From: Bicyclus anynana
Taxonomy: Eukaryota; Arthropoda; Insecta; Lepidoptera; Nymphalidae
Reading direction: 5' to 3'
DNA length: 64,000 nucleotides
Assembly (NCBI RefSeq): GCF_947172395.1
Contig: NC_069094.1
Span: forward strand, 10,034,292 to 10,098,291
The stretch's first letter is position 1. Every line of letters begins with the position of its first letter. Below the pieces are notes generated by a model. It was not told the origin of the DNA. It did not search any database and worked only from the letters and a program-made list of their open reading frames with translations. Shown in pieces: positions 53,701-64,000 of this stretch. The position numbers were made by a program, and so were the translations under genes.

Positions 53701-54389
53701 ACCTATCAAATACGCAAAACGATACTTTTCTTTCGATGACAAGCTAGCGCTTGACTTTTTACAACCTTCTATGTAATTTAATGTTTGTTGTTGTTGGTTT
53801 AGGTCTTATCTTGGAACTGTTTTTAAATACTGTTACTAGGTATTGCTTGAGTGGCCGTATAGTAAACAACTTAAATTAAGGCATGAAATGTTAAAAAATA
53901 TTTATTACTTAATTATGCTGCACTAAAGACTTTATTCTCCGAAAGGTAAAGTTATTTAATAGCCCGACCGATGGCTTATCATTCTCATTGATCGAGTCAA
54001 TTTCTTTCTTTTCTTTGCTTATTTGGAAATTTACTTTTGTCTGACTTCGGTGCTGATAAATTCCAATAATCTGTTAACAAATAAATTTACCTATTTTAAA
54101 GAAAAATTTAATGTACAAACATCTCGTGTCATGGTTATTAGGTGTCATTTGTCGCACTCCGAAACGGCTCGACTAAATGCAATGATTTTTTTTTGTAATT
54201 TGTGGGTAACATCAGGTCGAAAAGTTTTTTCCATACACCCTACCACAATAGTATTTTTTTGTAAAAAAATATTGCAGAACCACGTTATACATAGTATATG
54301 CCCAATAGTCAAATTTAAGAATAAGTAGTCAAACAGGTAAACTATAAAGTATACAAAATCCTTTAAGGCAGTTTAAAAATATAATATTA
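53701..54389. other. No gene recognised
   Basis: The 101-residue plus frame at 54023-54328 has no domain, is AT-driven and lacks splice or promoter support. Confidence 0.42.
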
Positions 54390-54596
54390 CTAGCTGACAC
54401 CGAGCGTTTTCACCCGCGTGTTTCCGGTTCCCGTAGGAATACGGGGATAATATAATATAATAAATAGCCTATAATCATCCTCGATAAATGAGCTATCGAA
54501 CACTGAAAGAATTTATCAAATCGGGCCAGTAGTTCCGGAGATTAGCGCGTTCAACCAAACACACAACCAAACAAACAAACTCTACAGCTTTATAAT
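54390..54596 (-). mobile_element. Helitron-C, 5' end displaced
   Basis: Plus: CTAGCTGACACCGAGCG, CCCGTAGGAATACGGGGATA, GAGATTAGCGCGTTCAACCA and AGCTTTATAAT. The remaining AATATTAGTATAGAT occurs only at 55203-55219, so about 600 bp may have been inserted. Confidence 0.65.
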
Positions 54597-54866
54597 TGAT
54601 CGCACTCGCGCTCTGTGTTGGTGTCACTAAAAATTCTCCGTCTAACTGACATTACATGTATTATGGGTCTGTGAAGTTGTGAAGTATTAATCTGTGCACG
54701 CGCGATTCTGTCTTGTCACTTCGGTGCACGCGTCGTAATTCATTGTCAAATTTTTTCACCAGGATGTCTGTCTTTACTTACCAAGAAATGTAAAAGAAAG
54801 AATTATTACAACTGCTGCAAAAATCGAAATTGCTTTTTATTAATCAACACTGCCACAAAGTCATTA

Positions 54867-55191
54867 CTCAGACCAATTATAGAAGGACCTGTATCGCACT
54901 CATAGTCACGAACAAAATTGTCTGTCATTTTCTGAGGAAAACGAGCTTAGATTTGGTATATATCTTATACTAAACTAGAAGTTTTTGTCCGTTTGTTACA
55001 CAATTCAATTACACAAAAAGGTATTTTTACGGAGCTCTTTAGCCGACGAACACGATTACAACTATTTAACATCGATTCTTTTTTGGTTATTTCTCGAGAC
55101 AGTTTTTATAATCGCATTAAATCGTTGATCATATAATTTGACAGAAAAGTAACTTCTAGCGAGACAGGTCCTATACAATAATTGGTCTGAG
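54867..55191. mobile_element. MITE with 8-bp duplication AGTCATTA
   Basis: Ends CTCAGACCAATTATAGAAGG and, reversed, CTCAGACCAATTATTGTATA (then AGGACCTGT on both). AGTCATTA occurs at 54859-54866 and 55192-55199. 325 bp; the 8-bp duplication fits the hAT type. Confidence 0.85.
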
Positions 55192-55493
55192 AGTCATTAA
55201 CAATAATATTAGTATAGATTAACAATAAAAACAAAACTGATAGTTCTGCCAGCCAATAATTCATCGGCGGCGCAAGTTACGTCCGCATTCACCGACGTGG
55301 CAGCTTCATGTAAAATTCAGATGTGTCTACACTGTGTATTTATGAATTCATTATTATTTACGCTATCGCATTCCCGCACCGATCATTTACTATTTCAATT
55401 ATTATATTATTCAGTGGCGCATTAAATTGTTGTTGTAGCGAGAGGTTGCGGCCTATTGACATTATGGTCTAAGATCCGGCGTTAGAAATATAT

Positions 55494-55580
55494 AGCCTCA
55501 TCTGTTATTTATACTACTAATATTACAAACTTTGAAGCCTCAATAGCTCAACGGTAAGAACGGTTGGACTTACCGTTGAG

Positions 55581-55619
<39 letters not shown>

Positions 55620-55790
55620 TAAACTTAACTACTGAACCAATTTGGCTGAAAGAAGATAGATAATAAATAATCTGGATTATATACTACTACTACACACAGG
55701 CTACTTTTCATCCCGGATAAATCAATGGTTTCCACGGGATTTGTAAAAAATTGAATTCCACGGGATCGGAGTCGCGAGTGTCCGCTAGTT
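55494..55790 (+). mobile_element. Helitron-A with SINE-C head and (TA)n inside
   Basis: 5' TACTACTAATATTACAAAC, then the intruder 55543-55616, then GAACCAATTTGGCTGAAAGA, TTTTCATCCCGGATAAATC and the 3' hairpin end GTGTCCGCTAG|T. Confidence 0.65.
55543..55616 (+). mobile_element. SINE-C tRNA head plus (TA)n
   Basis: GCCTCAATAGCTCAACGGTA matches the SINE-C head of 47935-47757. About 15 TA units follow (55587-55616) and replace the rest. Confidence 0.55.
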
Positions 55791-56529
55791 AGTGATAAAA
55801 AGTAAATGTTAGACTATTTACAGTGACACACTGTAAATATGTTGACTAGTCAAATTTCGACCAGACACATTTTTCATAAAAAATCAAGAAAACCATGTTA
55901 ACCATAGTTAGTTAACAATATAGTTAAATAAAGCGTAAAATAGGCTTTCATTTGACATATTAGACGACTAAAAATAGCTGTAAAGGTGTAGAAAGAACAT
56001 TTACTCACCTGTTTATATCTGGTTTGTATCTGGTAACACCGCAATTGTAGTAGTGAAAGCAGGCCTTGCCTTTTTTAATTCTGTGTGGGTGTTAATATTA
56101 TTTTAACTAGTGTACGATTTTTTAAAATTAACCAACGAGAAAAGTAGTGTAAATAAATTTAATTAAAAATTTAATCATTTTCATATCTTTATTTTCATAT
56201 TTAATTTTTCATTTAACAAGGTAACCTATTAGCAATGTGTTAATGTGAATAATTCTACTATTTATTTCTTATCCCTAATAAATAACAGATGAGAGTATAT
56301 ATTTATTATGTCGGATCTCGTACTATTATGCAGCTCTGCGCGGCCGACGCGGAAATATTTAATGTTGAGTCTCAATTAATATATGTTTTGTGTTTACCAG
56401 TTTGGACATCTGAAAATTATCGTTGTTTTTTATTGAAAGTATTATTAATATTATGTTTTAGATCAGAGCTGGACCAATTTCAAAAATAAAGCAGATGTCT
56501 GCGAATATGTATGCATGCAAAATCTTGAT
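55791..56529. other. No gene recognised
   Basis: A short inverted repeat (ATTTACAGTG/CACTGTAAAT) lies at about 55818-55840. The 66-residue frame at 56289-56489 has no domain. Confidence 0.4.
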
Positions 56530-56706
56530 CCTTTTAACTAGTTACCACCCTACTACCCTAAGACATACGCCAAGCGATTTAACGTACCGATGCGATGCAG
56601 CGTAGAAACCGTCAGAGGTATAGGTAGAATTAACTTACAGCTCTTTCAAGTAAGCCGTCTTTGACTGTATTGTCACTTAACATCAGGTGAGATCGCAGTT
56701 AAAGGA
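56530..56706 (+). mobile_element. SINE-B, 3' part, diverged
   Basis: AACTAGTTACCACCCTACTA, CGCCAAGCGATTTAACGTAC, GCGTAGAAACCGTCAGAGG and CATCAGGTGAGATCGCAGTT. Confidence 0.7.
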
Positions 56707-56818
56707 AGACTTCATAGAACAGACTTTCATACTAAATCCCCTTAAAAATCAAAATTTTCAAAGATCACTGTTAGTAAGGTTCCATCTCTGTCACAAATGA
56801 AAATCCACTGACATCCAT

Positions 56819-56945
56819 ATCTGATGGACGTCCATTGCTGGATATACGCTTCTTGTAAGGACTTACAACCGAGTCACCATAACCAGATTGATGTTGTCAC
56901 TCTACCTAGCCACTTGACTAATAAATGGACGACCGGTCGCCTATC
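56819..56945 (-). mobile_element. RTE-type LINE, 3' end, diverged
   Basis: TCTGATGGACGTCCATTGCT, TACGCTTCTTGTAAGGACTT and CACTCTACCTAGCCACTTGA keep the RTE order. Confidence 0.5.
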
Positions 56946-56959
56946 GTATCCGTTACGTG

Positions 56960-57250
56960 ACATGTTGCATTGAAAAACATTTGCTCTAGATGCCCTGCAA
57001 AGTGTTTTTCTTCGTCGCTACACTCTTGGAAGAGTGGTCGTGGTTCATCATTTTAGGAGAGGTGGCAAGTTATACGATCCGTCGTCATTTCGTAGTGTAG
57101 CTCCTAGCAGACTCCTGGAGCATGGTCCAACCATGTGGTCAGTCCAGCGCATTGGTGACCTGCCACGCTCTCTTGTTCCTGCGACTTTTCCTTGTACCAT
57201 AAGTTGTTCTATCGACGTGTCGTCTCATCGTGTGCAAAGTGTGACCCCGT
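56960..57250 (-). pseudogene. LINE reverse transcriptase C-terminal relic
   Basis: Minus frame IEQLMVQGKVAGTRERGRSP then MRWTDHMVG; after frame loss RRIV-LATSPK. The (I/L)xxLxxQGKVxGxRxRGRxPxRWxD segment is a standard ending of LINE polyproteins. A 72-codon plus frame (57034-57252) is its shadow. Confidence 0.62.
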
Positions 57251-57841
57251 AGGTAATAGTTAACGATTGCCCACATTAACACTTCACATGTATTTATTCC
57301 ATAAACTTGCACTTAGACCCTTCTTGAAATATTACACGATCACTAGAATTAGTCACCATAGAAAGCTCATCATTTTATTGCCTATAAAAATAATTAGCAC
57401 TAATTTAAGACTATAAATTAAATTCTTACGAATACAAAATAACAATTACACTTCCATTGAAAAAGTAAAGGTTGTTTCGCGTTTGCCTCATAAGGAAGTA
57501 GCCTCGTATAGCTGCTTGTTTTAAAAAAATAAGTTACATCTATATAAAACGTCTTGAATAATCTTACAATGTAAACAAAGTTTAAAGTACTTGCATGTTT
57601 ATTTTATTTTTAGATATCTTTAAGCGAAAATGTACAGGTAGATTGGTATACTGGTATTGATAGGGTTTAGTTTTTTATTTGCACATGCCAAAGACTTTAA
57701 TCGAAGTGACGATGATATAATATGAATAAACTTGAGGCTAGTGAAAATAAAAATTATAACAGTTTGTATAGCTTTGGTGTGGTAGTGGTGGTGTTTGGTC
57801 ATGTAGACTTTTAAATTCAAACCATTTAAAGGCAGTATTTT
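57251..57841. other. No gene recognised
   Basis: AT-rich; nothing recognised. Confidence 0.42.
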
Positions 57842-58073
57842 ATTATCATCATTCATTATCATCACTATATCAGCCGATGGACGTCCACTGCAGGACATAT
57901 ATGCCTTTTGTAGCGACTTCCAAAAGTTCCAAACATCACGATACTGAGCCGCCTGCATCCAGCGAATCCCTGCGACTCTCTTGATGTCGCTGCGCTATCT
58001 AGTGCGGGGTCGCCATTCAAGCACCTTGGGACCCCAACGTCCCTCGGCCCTTTAAACTATGTGCTCTGTCAAT
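57842..58073 (-). mobile_element. RTE-type LINE, 3' 230 bp
   Basis: TATCATCACTATATCAGCCG, TTCCAAACATCACGATACTG with a 10-bp internal duplication (TTCCAAAAG/TTCCAAACA), ACTCTCTTGATGTCGCTGCG and GGGACCCCAACGTCCCTCGG. It ends where a SINE-A begins. Confidence 0.85.
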
Positions 58074-58202
58074 CGCGTGATATTTAAATTTCTTAAAATG
58101 CACATAACTGAAAAGTTGGAGGTGCATGCCCCGGACCAGATTCGAACCCACACCCTCCGGAATCGGAGGCAGAGGTCACATCCACTGGGCTATCACAGCT
58201 CA
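58074..58202 (-). mobile_element. SINE-A, tRNA-head half only
   Basis: GTGATATTTAAATTTCTTAA to ATCCACTGGGCTATCACAGC on plus; B box GATTCGAACCC. The 3' half is missing at the RTE junction. Confidence 0.85.
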
Positions 58203-59510
58203 TAGAATAGAGTTACATATTACCAATATATAGATAAACAAATTATTGTACATGTGACTTTCATTAACGCACTCAAACTTCGACCAGAGTGATACATAAA
58301 ATGATTACATTAAAAATGAACAGCACGCAGACGTAATAAAAATTATATTTGGATATTTGCCTTCGGATCGCCCTTTATCCGTCTCCTACCGACTTATGGA
58401 CGCGTTTATCAAATGGACTCAAAACAAAAACAAAAATGCATGTACAAACCACCAGAAAAAAGGTTTTAGTCAACCCACAATTTATTTTATGGTCAAGATA
58501 TTATTATATCTCATGTACAACGTCCTTTGGCCTTGGAAAATCTCAGAAGATTAAGACGTCAAAGTTTCAATAGTTGTTTTACATAAAAAAACAGTATGTG
58601 AAGGTGTTATCAAGCGTGGGTGCAGTAACTAAACTAATGAACTACATTGTCTTATTACTTTAAATGGTCGTGTGGCGTTTTTGTATTTTCATCTGTACCA
58701 GCAAATAGCGGTGTGGGCGGATAACTCTATCTTTATGTCCATGTTTAAGTTTTATCTTGCAATGATTTGTCTTTTTTAAACGGTTCACTTTAATTTGCAG
58801 ACATCAATGAAACTGTTATTATCAGCCTATTTAAGACATCTCTTCTCAGAAGAGCTTTTAAATACTTATTGCTTTAGTAACACATATCACTTGTAACAAG
58901 TGCTTAACTGTTATAGATTCGATCAAGGATTGGATACCGAAGGTAGTAATCCTTGAGAAAGCCTATATTGTGAGGAGGTTCCTAACTCTGGGGCCCTGAC
59001 CGCTGGTTGCTTGGGGTACTGATATTATTTTAATAATGTCCTTGAAATTCTTGCATATTACAATGCTTATAAGATTGAACTGATTCATACAACCACTATA
59101 AATACAATACCCTAGGAACTCTTTTAACTAGATGCTAAATATTCATCAAGCTAAGTGATAATTATCACATTAGGCCGTAAAGCACGCTTATTTGTTTCGC
59201 AATAAATAATCTGTGTGTCATCCGTACTACACGGCAGTTAGTCATCATCGAGAATTATTAATATTAAACTACACGAGTCATAATAATTGTGAATAACCCA
59301 AAAACATTGGTTATTACATTTTAATAATGAAAGTCCTGATTCACTCGTTTTTATCATTCATACCTACTTGTGTTTCCTCCCCGTTTTAGGCCTTTTTAGA
59401 CACTGATCGTAGAAGTTTGCGGTCACGTTTTGCCTTTAAATAACTTCTAGCTGGTGCAATCTTTGTCCATATTCTTAAAAGTCAAGTCGAGTTCTTATAA
59501 TATAATATAA
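58203..59510. other. No gene recognised (1.3 kb)
   Basis: Frames of 65-74 codons at 58349-58573 overlap in different phases and have no domain. No repeat family identified. Confidence 0.42.
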
Positions 59511-59813
59511 GCCGTGATAGCCCAGTGGATATGACCTTTGCCTCCGATTCCGGAGGGTGTGGGCTTAAAATCGGTCCGGGACATGCTCTAACTTTTCAGT
59601 TATGTGAATTTTAAGAAATCAAATATCACGTGTCTCAAACAGTGAAGGAAAAACATCGTGAGGAAACCGGCATACCAAAGAATTTTCTTAATTCTCTATG
59701 TGTGTGAAATCTGCAAGCTGCATTGAGCCAGCGAGGTGGACTATTGGCCTAACTCCTCTCATTCTGAGAGGAGACTCGAGCTCAGCAGTGAGCCGAATAT
59801 GGGTTGATAATGA
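59511..59813 (+). mobile_element. SINE-A, full length
   Basis: GCCGTGATAGCCCAGTGGAT to GTTGATAATGATT; the B box is damaged (GGGCTTAAAATCGG). Its tail abuts the first copy of a 43-bp repeat. Confidence 0.9.
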
Positions 59814-59815
59814 TT

Positions 59816-60207
59816 CTTACTATGACGATCAGAAAGAAGATCGATCGTATAGTCTTACATCGTGATAGCCCAGTGGATATGACCTCTGCCTCCGATTCCG
59901 GAGGGTATGGGTTCTAATCCGGTCCGGGGCATGCACCTCCAACTTTTCAGTTGTGTGCATTTTAAGAAAAATTATATGTCACGTGACTCAAACGGTGAAG
60001 GAAAAAACATTGTGAGGAAACCTGTATACCAGATAATTTTCTTAATTGTCTGCGTATGTGAAGTCTGCCAACCCGCATTGGACCAGCGTGGTGGACTATT
60101 GGCCTAACCCCTCTCATTCTAAAAGAAGACTCGAGCTCTGCAGTGAACCGAATATGGGTTGATACTTACTATGACGATCAGAAAGAAGATCGATCGTATA
60201 GTCTTAC
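59816..60207 (+). repeat. Identical 43-bp direct repeats flanking a SINE-A
   Basis: 59816-59858 and 60165-60207 match at every base (start CTTACTATGACGATCAGAAA, end GATCGTATAGTCTTAC). The bases just outside differ, so the boundary is sharp on both sides. Confidence 0.93.
59859..60164 (+). mobile_element. SINE-A, full length, within long target duplication
   Basis: ATCGTGATAGCCCAGTGGAT (A box) and GGGTTCTAATCCGG (B box with one change) to GAATATGGGTTGATA. Same orientation as the copy 46 bp upstream. Confidence 0.9.
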
Positions 60208-60599
60208 GTGCTCTTCAAGAAATGAAAGTGTATCTATTTAACTTTTGTGCAGTTAAAAGGAAAATACCATTATACCACCGTAGCAACTAGCAGATACGTT
60301 TGTATTCGATGAATCACTTACAATATTCAACGTAGTTACTGAACTTTACGGTTTTCACGTTACTCATACAAATAATAATAGGTATAGAATGATTAACTAG
60401 GCACGGAAGGTTAAACCAAGTGTATCAGTTACTCCTAACAGCTGATGTCATTGTGATGTACTGATTTCCCAGTTTAATAGCTCCATTACTATTACATCAG
60501 CTCCGGTGGTATGACGAGATCAAATCTACATTGTATGTTGTTTGTTTACATTTGTTTTGACATGGTTAAATAAATTATACTTACTTGTGATAATAATCA
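60208..60599. other. No gene recognised
   Basis: AT-rich; nothing recognised. Confidence 0.4.
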
Positions 60600-60900
60600 A
60601 TCAATCACCTGTAGCGTTGGCTCTGAGGAAAACCTGTAGAAACACAGGCTTACAATCATTTTGTGATCCTGAATCTGAGTCTTAAGTCAGTCATATTTAA
60701 TAGCATGAACTCGTAGTTACAAATTTGCACGATCCAAACTGTTTGAATCGTGCCAAGTTGCAAGAACCAGCTCATGACTAAGGGCCCCGATGGGTTCGAA
60801 ACTAACCGGGCATACTCCGACATTGTATTACGTGAGTTTAGACCGTGTTTTATAATAAATTAATATGATTAATGAAAATGAAAAAAAAATGAAAAAAAAC
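60600..60900 (+). repeat. Probable LINE 3' UTR relic
   Basis: AAGGGCCCCGATGGGTTCGA, AACTAACCGGGCATACTCCG and GTGAGTTTAGACCGTG followed by an A-rich end (60870-60900). The style fits a lepidopteran LINE 3' UTR; no coding part is seen and there is no second copy here. Confidence 0.42.
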
Positions 60901-61407
60901 AGTCACGATAGTTTAAATTCTAAAATTTGCATTTGTTGGCAAATATTTACTTGGTCACCAAATTATGGGTAGTTTGGTTAACAAGTAAATACCAATTGGT
61001 TTGATTTACGAAAAAAGGTGTTTATTTAGAAATATACAAAAATGTTAAAATTTATTATTTTTTTGAAAATATTGCGTATTGCAACTTTAAAAGTGCCGTG
61101 AAAAATGATAGATTTAAAAAAAAAATCACTCCTTTACTCGAATTATATTTTCAGAACATAATTTATACATATCTCATGATTCACGCATCAATATTCATAA
61201 ATATGTATAACTTGAAAATTTAAGGACTTTCTAACAAAGTTTAAATCTCTTCTATTTCTTTCTTCACGACTAAAAGTAACCTATGTTCTGCTCCAGCATC
61301 CAATATACATATATCTGCTCTATATCCCAAATTTCATCAAAATTGTATCAGTGCTTTACGTGAAAAGGTAACAGACATAGTTACTTTCGTATGAGTAAAT
61401 ATTTTTA
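60901..61407. other. No gene recognised
   Basis: AT-rich; 61300-61390 (CCCAAATTTCATCAAAATTG, CGTGAAAAGGTAACAGACAT) resembles a Helitron-type body but has no ends. Confidence 0.4.
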
Positions 61408-61594
61408 CTAGCTGACGCCGCGCGGTTTTATCCGCGTGGTATCCGTTCCCGTAAGAATATGGGAATAATATAGCCTTCCTCGATAAATGGGCTATCTAAC
61501 AATAAAAGATTTTTTCAAATCGGACCAGTAGTTCCTGAGATTAGCACTTTCAATCAAACAAACAAACTCTTCAGCTTTATAATATTAGTATAGA
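61408..61594 (-). mobile_element. Helitron-C, complete (187 bp)
   Basis: Plus: A|CTAGCTGACGCCGCGCGG to ATTAGTATAGA|T. Same length as 22896-23082. The CCCGTAAGAATATGGG hairpin has two changes. Confidence 0.85.
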
Positions 61595-61831
61595 TAGTTC
61601 GTAAAACATTGGTGAATAAGTGCAGAGTTTCTCCAAATAAGGGTAAGGTGGCCTTGAGATCCACTTGGCAGTATTGGTTTGTTTTAATATAGGTAATTGC
61701 TCTGATTGGGGATTGTCTGCTAAACCCACGCCGTTTGATGGCCGCTTTTTATTATACTTACCTTCGTTACAAATGCCTACCCACGTAGTTTGACGGCCTG
61801 GTAGCGATTCAGACGTAAGGACATACGGACC

Positions 61832-62534
61832 TAGTGTTGCCAGGTGTCCGGATAACGCCGGACATAGCTAAGTTTTCTTTTCCGTGTCCGGCTAAATTAA
61901 ACGGTGTCCGGCTTGTCCGGCTTTTATTAGGCTTTAGCAAACGAGCGTACGATGAGTGTCTGTGGGAACAAAAGGAGATGGTTCACAATTGTATGGAGCC
62001 CAGGATCAGCCATTGTACCCTGGCGGAAATAAAAGATTTTTTTTTTTTAATTATTTATGATTATACAAATCTACGAATTTACTTTAATTCTTTCGAAATA
62101 ATATTCATTCTCTCCCAAGAAATGAAACACTAATATGGGTAATAATGGCAGATTGATGACGTTTTCAATGCAGTAGTCGATTTGACGTTTTCTGTCAATT
62201 GTCATGTCACCCTTTAAGGGCGCCATCTTGATATAACTTAAAGACTTGATTTTATTTTATTAATTTCTTTTTATGTGGTGAGATTTTTTTACCTAATTAG
62301 ATTTTAATAAAATCCTTGTATTTTTTAAATTTTAATGATACGGGGTACAAGAGTGGACTTGAAATGGTCCATCTCCTTTACGGTAATAATCATAAAGGCT
62401 TGATTTTACTTTAAAAAGAAATTGTCGTATCTATTAAATCCTCAATAATATAGGCTGTCTGGCTTTTTTACCCAAACGTCAGGCCAAACTGATTGGACTG
62501 TCCGGCTTTTGATTTCGGCAACCTGGCAACCCTA
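61832..62534. mobile_element. hAT-type non-autonomous element
   Basis: Ends TAGTGTTGCCAGGTGTCCGG and, reversed, TAGGGTTGCCAGGTTGCCGA. Flanks TACGGACC (61824-61831) and TATGGACC (62535-62542) form an 8-bp duplication with one difference. TGTCCGG recurs near both ends. The 99-codon frame at 61834-62133 shows no transposase motif. Confidence 0.8.
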
Positions 62535-62632
62535 TATGGACCAATCCGCGGAGTGTATCGTCAACCTCTTTTATGCAAGCCTCCATAAAAATGTGTTTCT
62601 ATCACATCCAGCGAGGTAATAAAATATTACAC

Positions 62633-62845
62633 TTTAATTCTCTGCGTGTGTGTAGTCTGCCAATCCGCATTGGACCAGCGTGGTGGACTATTGGCCTAAC
62701 CCCTCTCATTCTGAGAGGAGACTCGAGCTCAGCAGTGAGCCGAATATGGGTTGATAATGATGATGACTCAGAGCTAACCTCTCTCATTCGGAGAATGAGA
62801 AAGAAAGAACCGTGCTCGACAGTGAGCCGAATTTGTTCTTAATGA
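62633..62845 (+). mobile_element. SINE-A 3' part with a duplicated tail
   Basis: TTAATTCTCTGCGTGTGTGT to TTGATAATGATGATGA (62633-62765), then a second, variant tail AACCTCTCTCATTCGGAG ... GACAGTGAGCCGAATTTG (62776-62835). The CATTCGGAGAATGAG form also occurs at 63780-63915, a subfamily. Confidence 0.78.
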
Positions 62846-63012
62846 TGACTAATATTATAAAGAGATAAATTTTGTGATATTGTAGGGCTAAGCTCTGGAT
62901 TTACTAAACCGATTTTGAAAATTCTTTTACCGCTTGAAAACCACGTTATTTGTGAGTGCCAGTTATCACTAAAACGGAAAATATCGGACCGAAACCGCGG
63001 GGCATCGGCTAG
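62846..63012 (+). mobile_element. Helitron-D, near complete
   Basis: ACTAATATTATAAAGAGATA, GCTCTGGATTTACTAAACCG, ACCGAAACCGCGGGGCATCG and end GGCTAG|T. Confidence 0.7.
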
Positions 63013-63340
63013 TTTACAATATTATCTTATGTTACATCTTTTAACATTGTATACTTACAGCCACTTATTCACACGCACACATCGTTGTTTGGTATTATTT
63101 CCTGCATTCTATTCATTTATAGACTTCCATAGATACTACGCTCTAGCCGAGAGCAGTACCTATGGAAGATTAATTAATAAAATCTGGGCTAAGTTGATCA
63201 CAGCGCTGTGATGTCATGTCCACAGACAAGCTGCCGTAAAGGTCATCTGGCGCATTAAATCAATCAACTGAGCGAACATGCGCTGTGTTCTGATGGATTC
63301 AATACTACTTTACATATTATTTTTGTAATATATGAAGATT
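63013..63340. other. No gene recognised
   Basis: The 98-residue plus frame (62915-63211) begins within the Helitron and has no domain. Confidence 0.4.
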
Positions 63341-63641
63341 TTTTTTTTCTTTACAAGTTAGCCCTTGACTACAATCTCGCCTGATGGTAAGTATTGATAC
63401 AGTCTAAGATAGAAGCGGGCTAACTTCTAGGAGGAGGATGAAAATCCACACCCCTTTTGGTTTCTACATGGCATCGTACCGGAACGCTAAATCGCTTGGC
63501 GGTACGTCTTTGACGGTAGGGTGGTAACTAGTCACGGCCGAAGCCTCCCACCAGCTAGACCTGAACTAATGAAGAAAATCTTAATCTGCCCAGCCGGAGA
63601 TCGAACCCAGGACCTCCGTTTCGTAAATCCACCGCGCATCC
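63341..63641 (-). mobile_element. SINE-B, A-box end lost
   Basis: T-tract and CTTTACAAGTTAGCCCTTGA to CGTAAATCCACCGCGCATCC on plus; B box GAGATCGAACCC. Confidence 0.88.
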
Positions 63642-63779
63642 ATATGAAATAAGTACCTGTTACCTTTTCACGTAAGCCAATGAACCAATTTTGAAAATCT
63701 GGTATAGAGGTCATTTGGAGCTTGGAGCTCATTTTACAATTAGTCGTGAAAATGATTTAATAATAGTATAAAACCATTT

Positions 63780-63915
63780 TACCAGTGGATATGACCTCCA
63801 GTGGATATGGCCAATCCGCATCTGGCCAGCGTGGTGGACTAAGGCCTAACCCCACTCATTCGGAGAATAGAATCGTGCTCAACAGTGAGCCGAATATGGG
63901 TTGTTAATGATGATA
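63780..63915 (+). mobile_element. SINE-A variant with large internal deletion
   Basis: A scrap of head (CCAGTGGATATGACCTCCAG) joins directly to GGCCAATCCGCATCTGGCCA and CATTCGGAGAATAG ... GTTGTTAATGATGATATT. Confidence 0.72.
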
Positions 63916-63939
63916 TTATTTTTGAAATAATTACATATA

Positions 63940-63981
63940 CAATTTGGCATTTAAAGCGAAATATTTTTAAATGCCAAATTG
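63940..63981. repeat. Perfect 16-bp inverted repeat
   Basis: CAATTTGGCATTTAAA and TTTAAATGCCAAATTG with a 10-base loop. Confidence 0.7.
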
Positions 63982-64000
63982 TAACGCAAATATCGGTAAA

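Noticed and set aside
54023..54328. 101-codon frame as a gene
   Set aside because: Composition is typical of AT-rich noncoding sequence; no domain, promoter or splice support.
57034..57252. 72-codon plus frame as a gene
   Set aside because: Antisense shadow of a LINE reverse transcriptase relic on minus.
61834..62133. 99-codon frame as a gene or transposase
   Set aside because: It starts two bases inside a hAT-type element, has no DDE or dimerisation motif, and its end is AT-driven.

Overview
The window is AT-rich nuclear DNA of a butterfly or moth (Lepidoptera). Nothing in it looks bacterial or viral. The assignment rests on the repeat landscape: several tRNA-derived SINE families, RTE-clade LINE 3' ends with ATG/CAT tails, non-autonomous Helitrons that start TCTATACTAATATTATAAAG or TCCTACTAATATTATAAAC and end in a hairpin plus CTAGT, and hAT-type MITEs. 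It also contains a four-exon insect-type trypsin gene. I cannot name the species. A nymphalid or noctuid-like genome would fit, but this is a guess.

Only one host gene is convincing. It is a secreted trypsin-like serine protease (S1A) on the minus strand, with four exons between 37526 and 34934. All splice sites and phases agree and give a 266-residue protein with the full His-Asp-Ser triad and an Asp in the S1 pocket. It has a candidate arthropod initiator, two GATA-like motifs just upstream, and a poly(A) signal 36 bases past the stop. Its introns carry an RTE fragment, a Helitron and smaller repeat relics. A 196-bp MITE lies about 0.2 kb upstream and a 447-bp foldback element lies 137 bp downstream of the stop.

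Layout. 1-10 kb: Helitrons with SINE or RT insertions, a SINE-B inside a ~125-bp direct repeat, and a TIR element with an RTE copy inside. 10-18 kb: SINE and Helitron debris plus two related ~150-bp repeats. 18-29 kb: mostly unrecognised AT-rich DNA with a few Helitrons and GC-rich patches. 29-34 kb: a (CAT)n microsatellite and three LINE reverse-transcriptase C-terminal relics. 34-38 kb: the protease gene. 38-42 kb: perfect hairpins, LINE C-termini and two MITEs. 44.4-44.9 kb: a 66-bp minisatellite. 46-52 kb: RTE and SINE pile-ups. 50.4-53.7 kb: two copies of a repeat with a possible THAP-like start, one split by a hAT MITE whose empty site is seen in the other copy. 54-64 kb: more MITEs and Helitrons, and two adjacent SINEs of which the second is flanked by 43-bp identical repeats.

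I see no operon, CRISPR array or new multi-gene system. The most notable items are mobile-element structures: the near-perfect foldback beside the protease, the long target-site duplication, the in-window empty site, the perfect hairpin built from LINE coding sequence, and the minisatellite. Labels SINE-A, -B, -C, Helitron-A, -C, -D, family D, E, F, G and H are local names used here for repeats that recur in this window.
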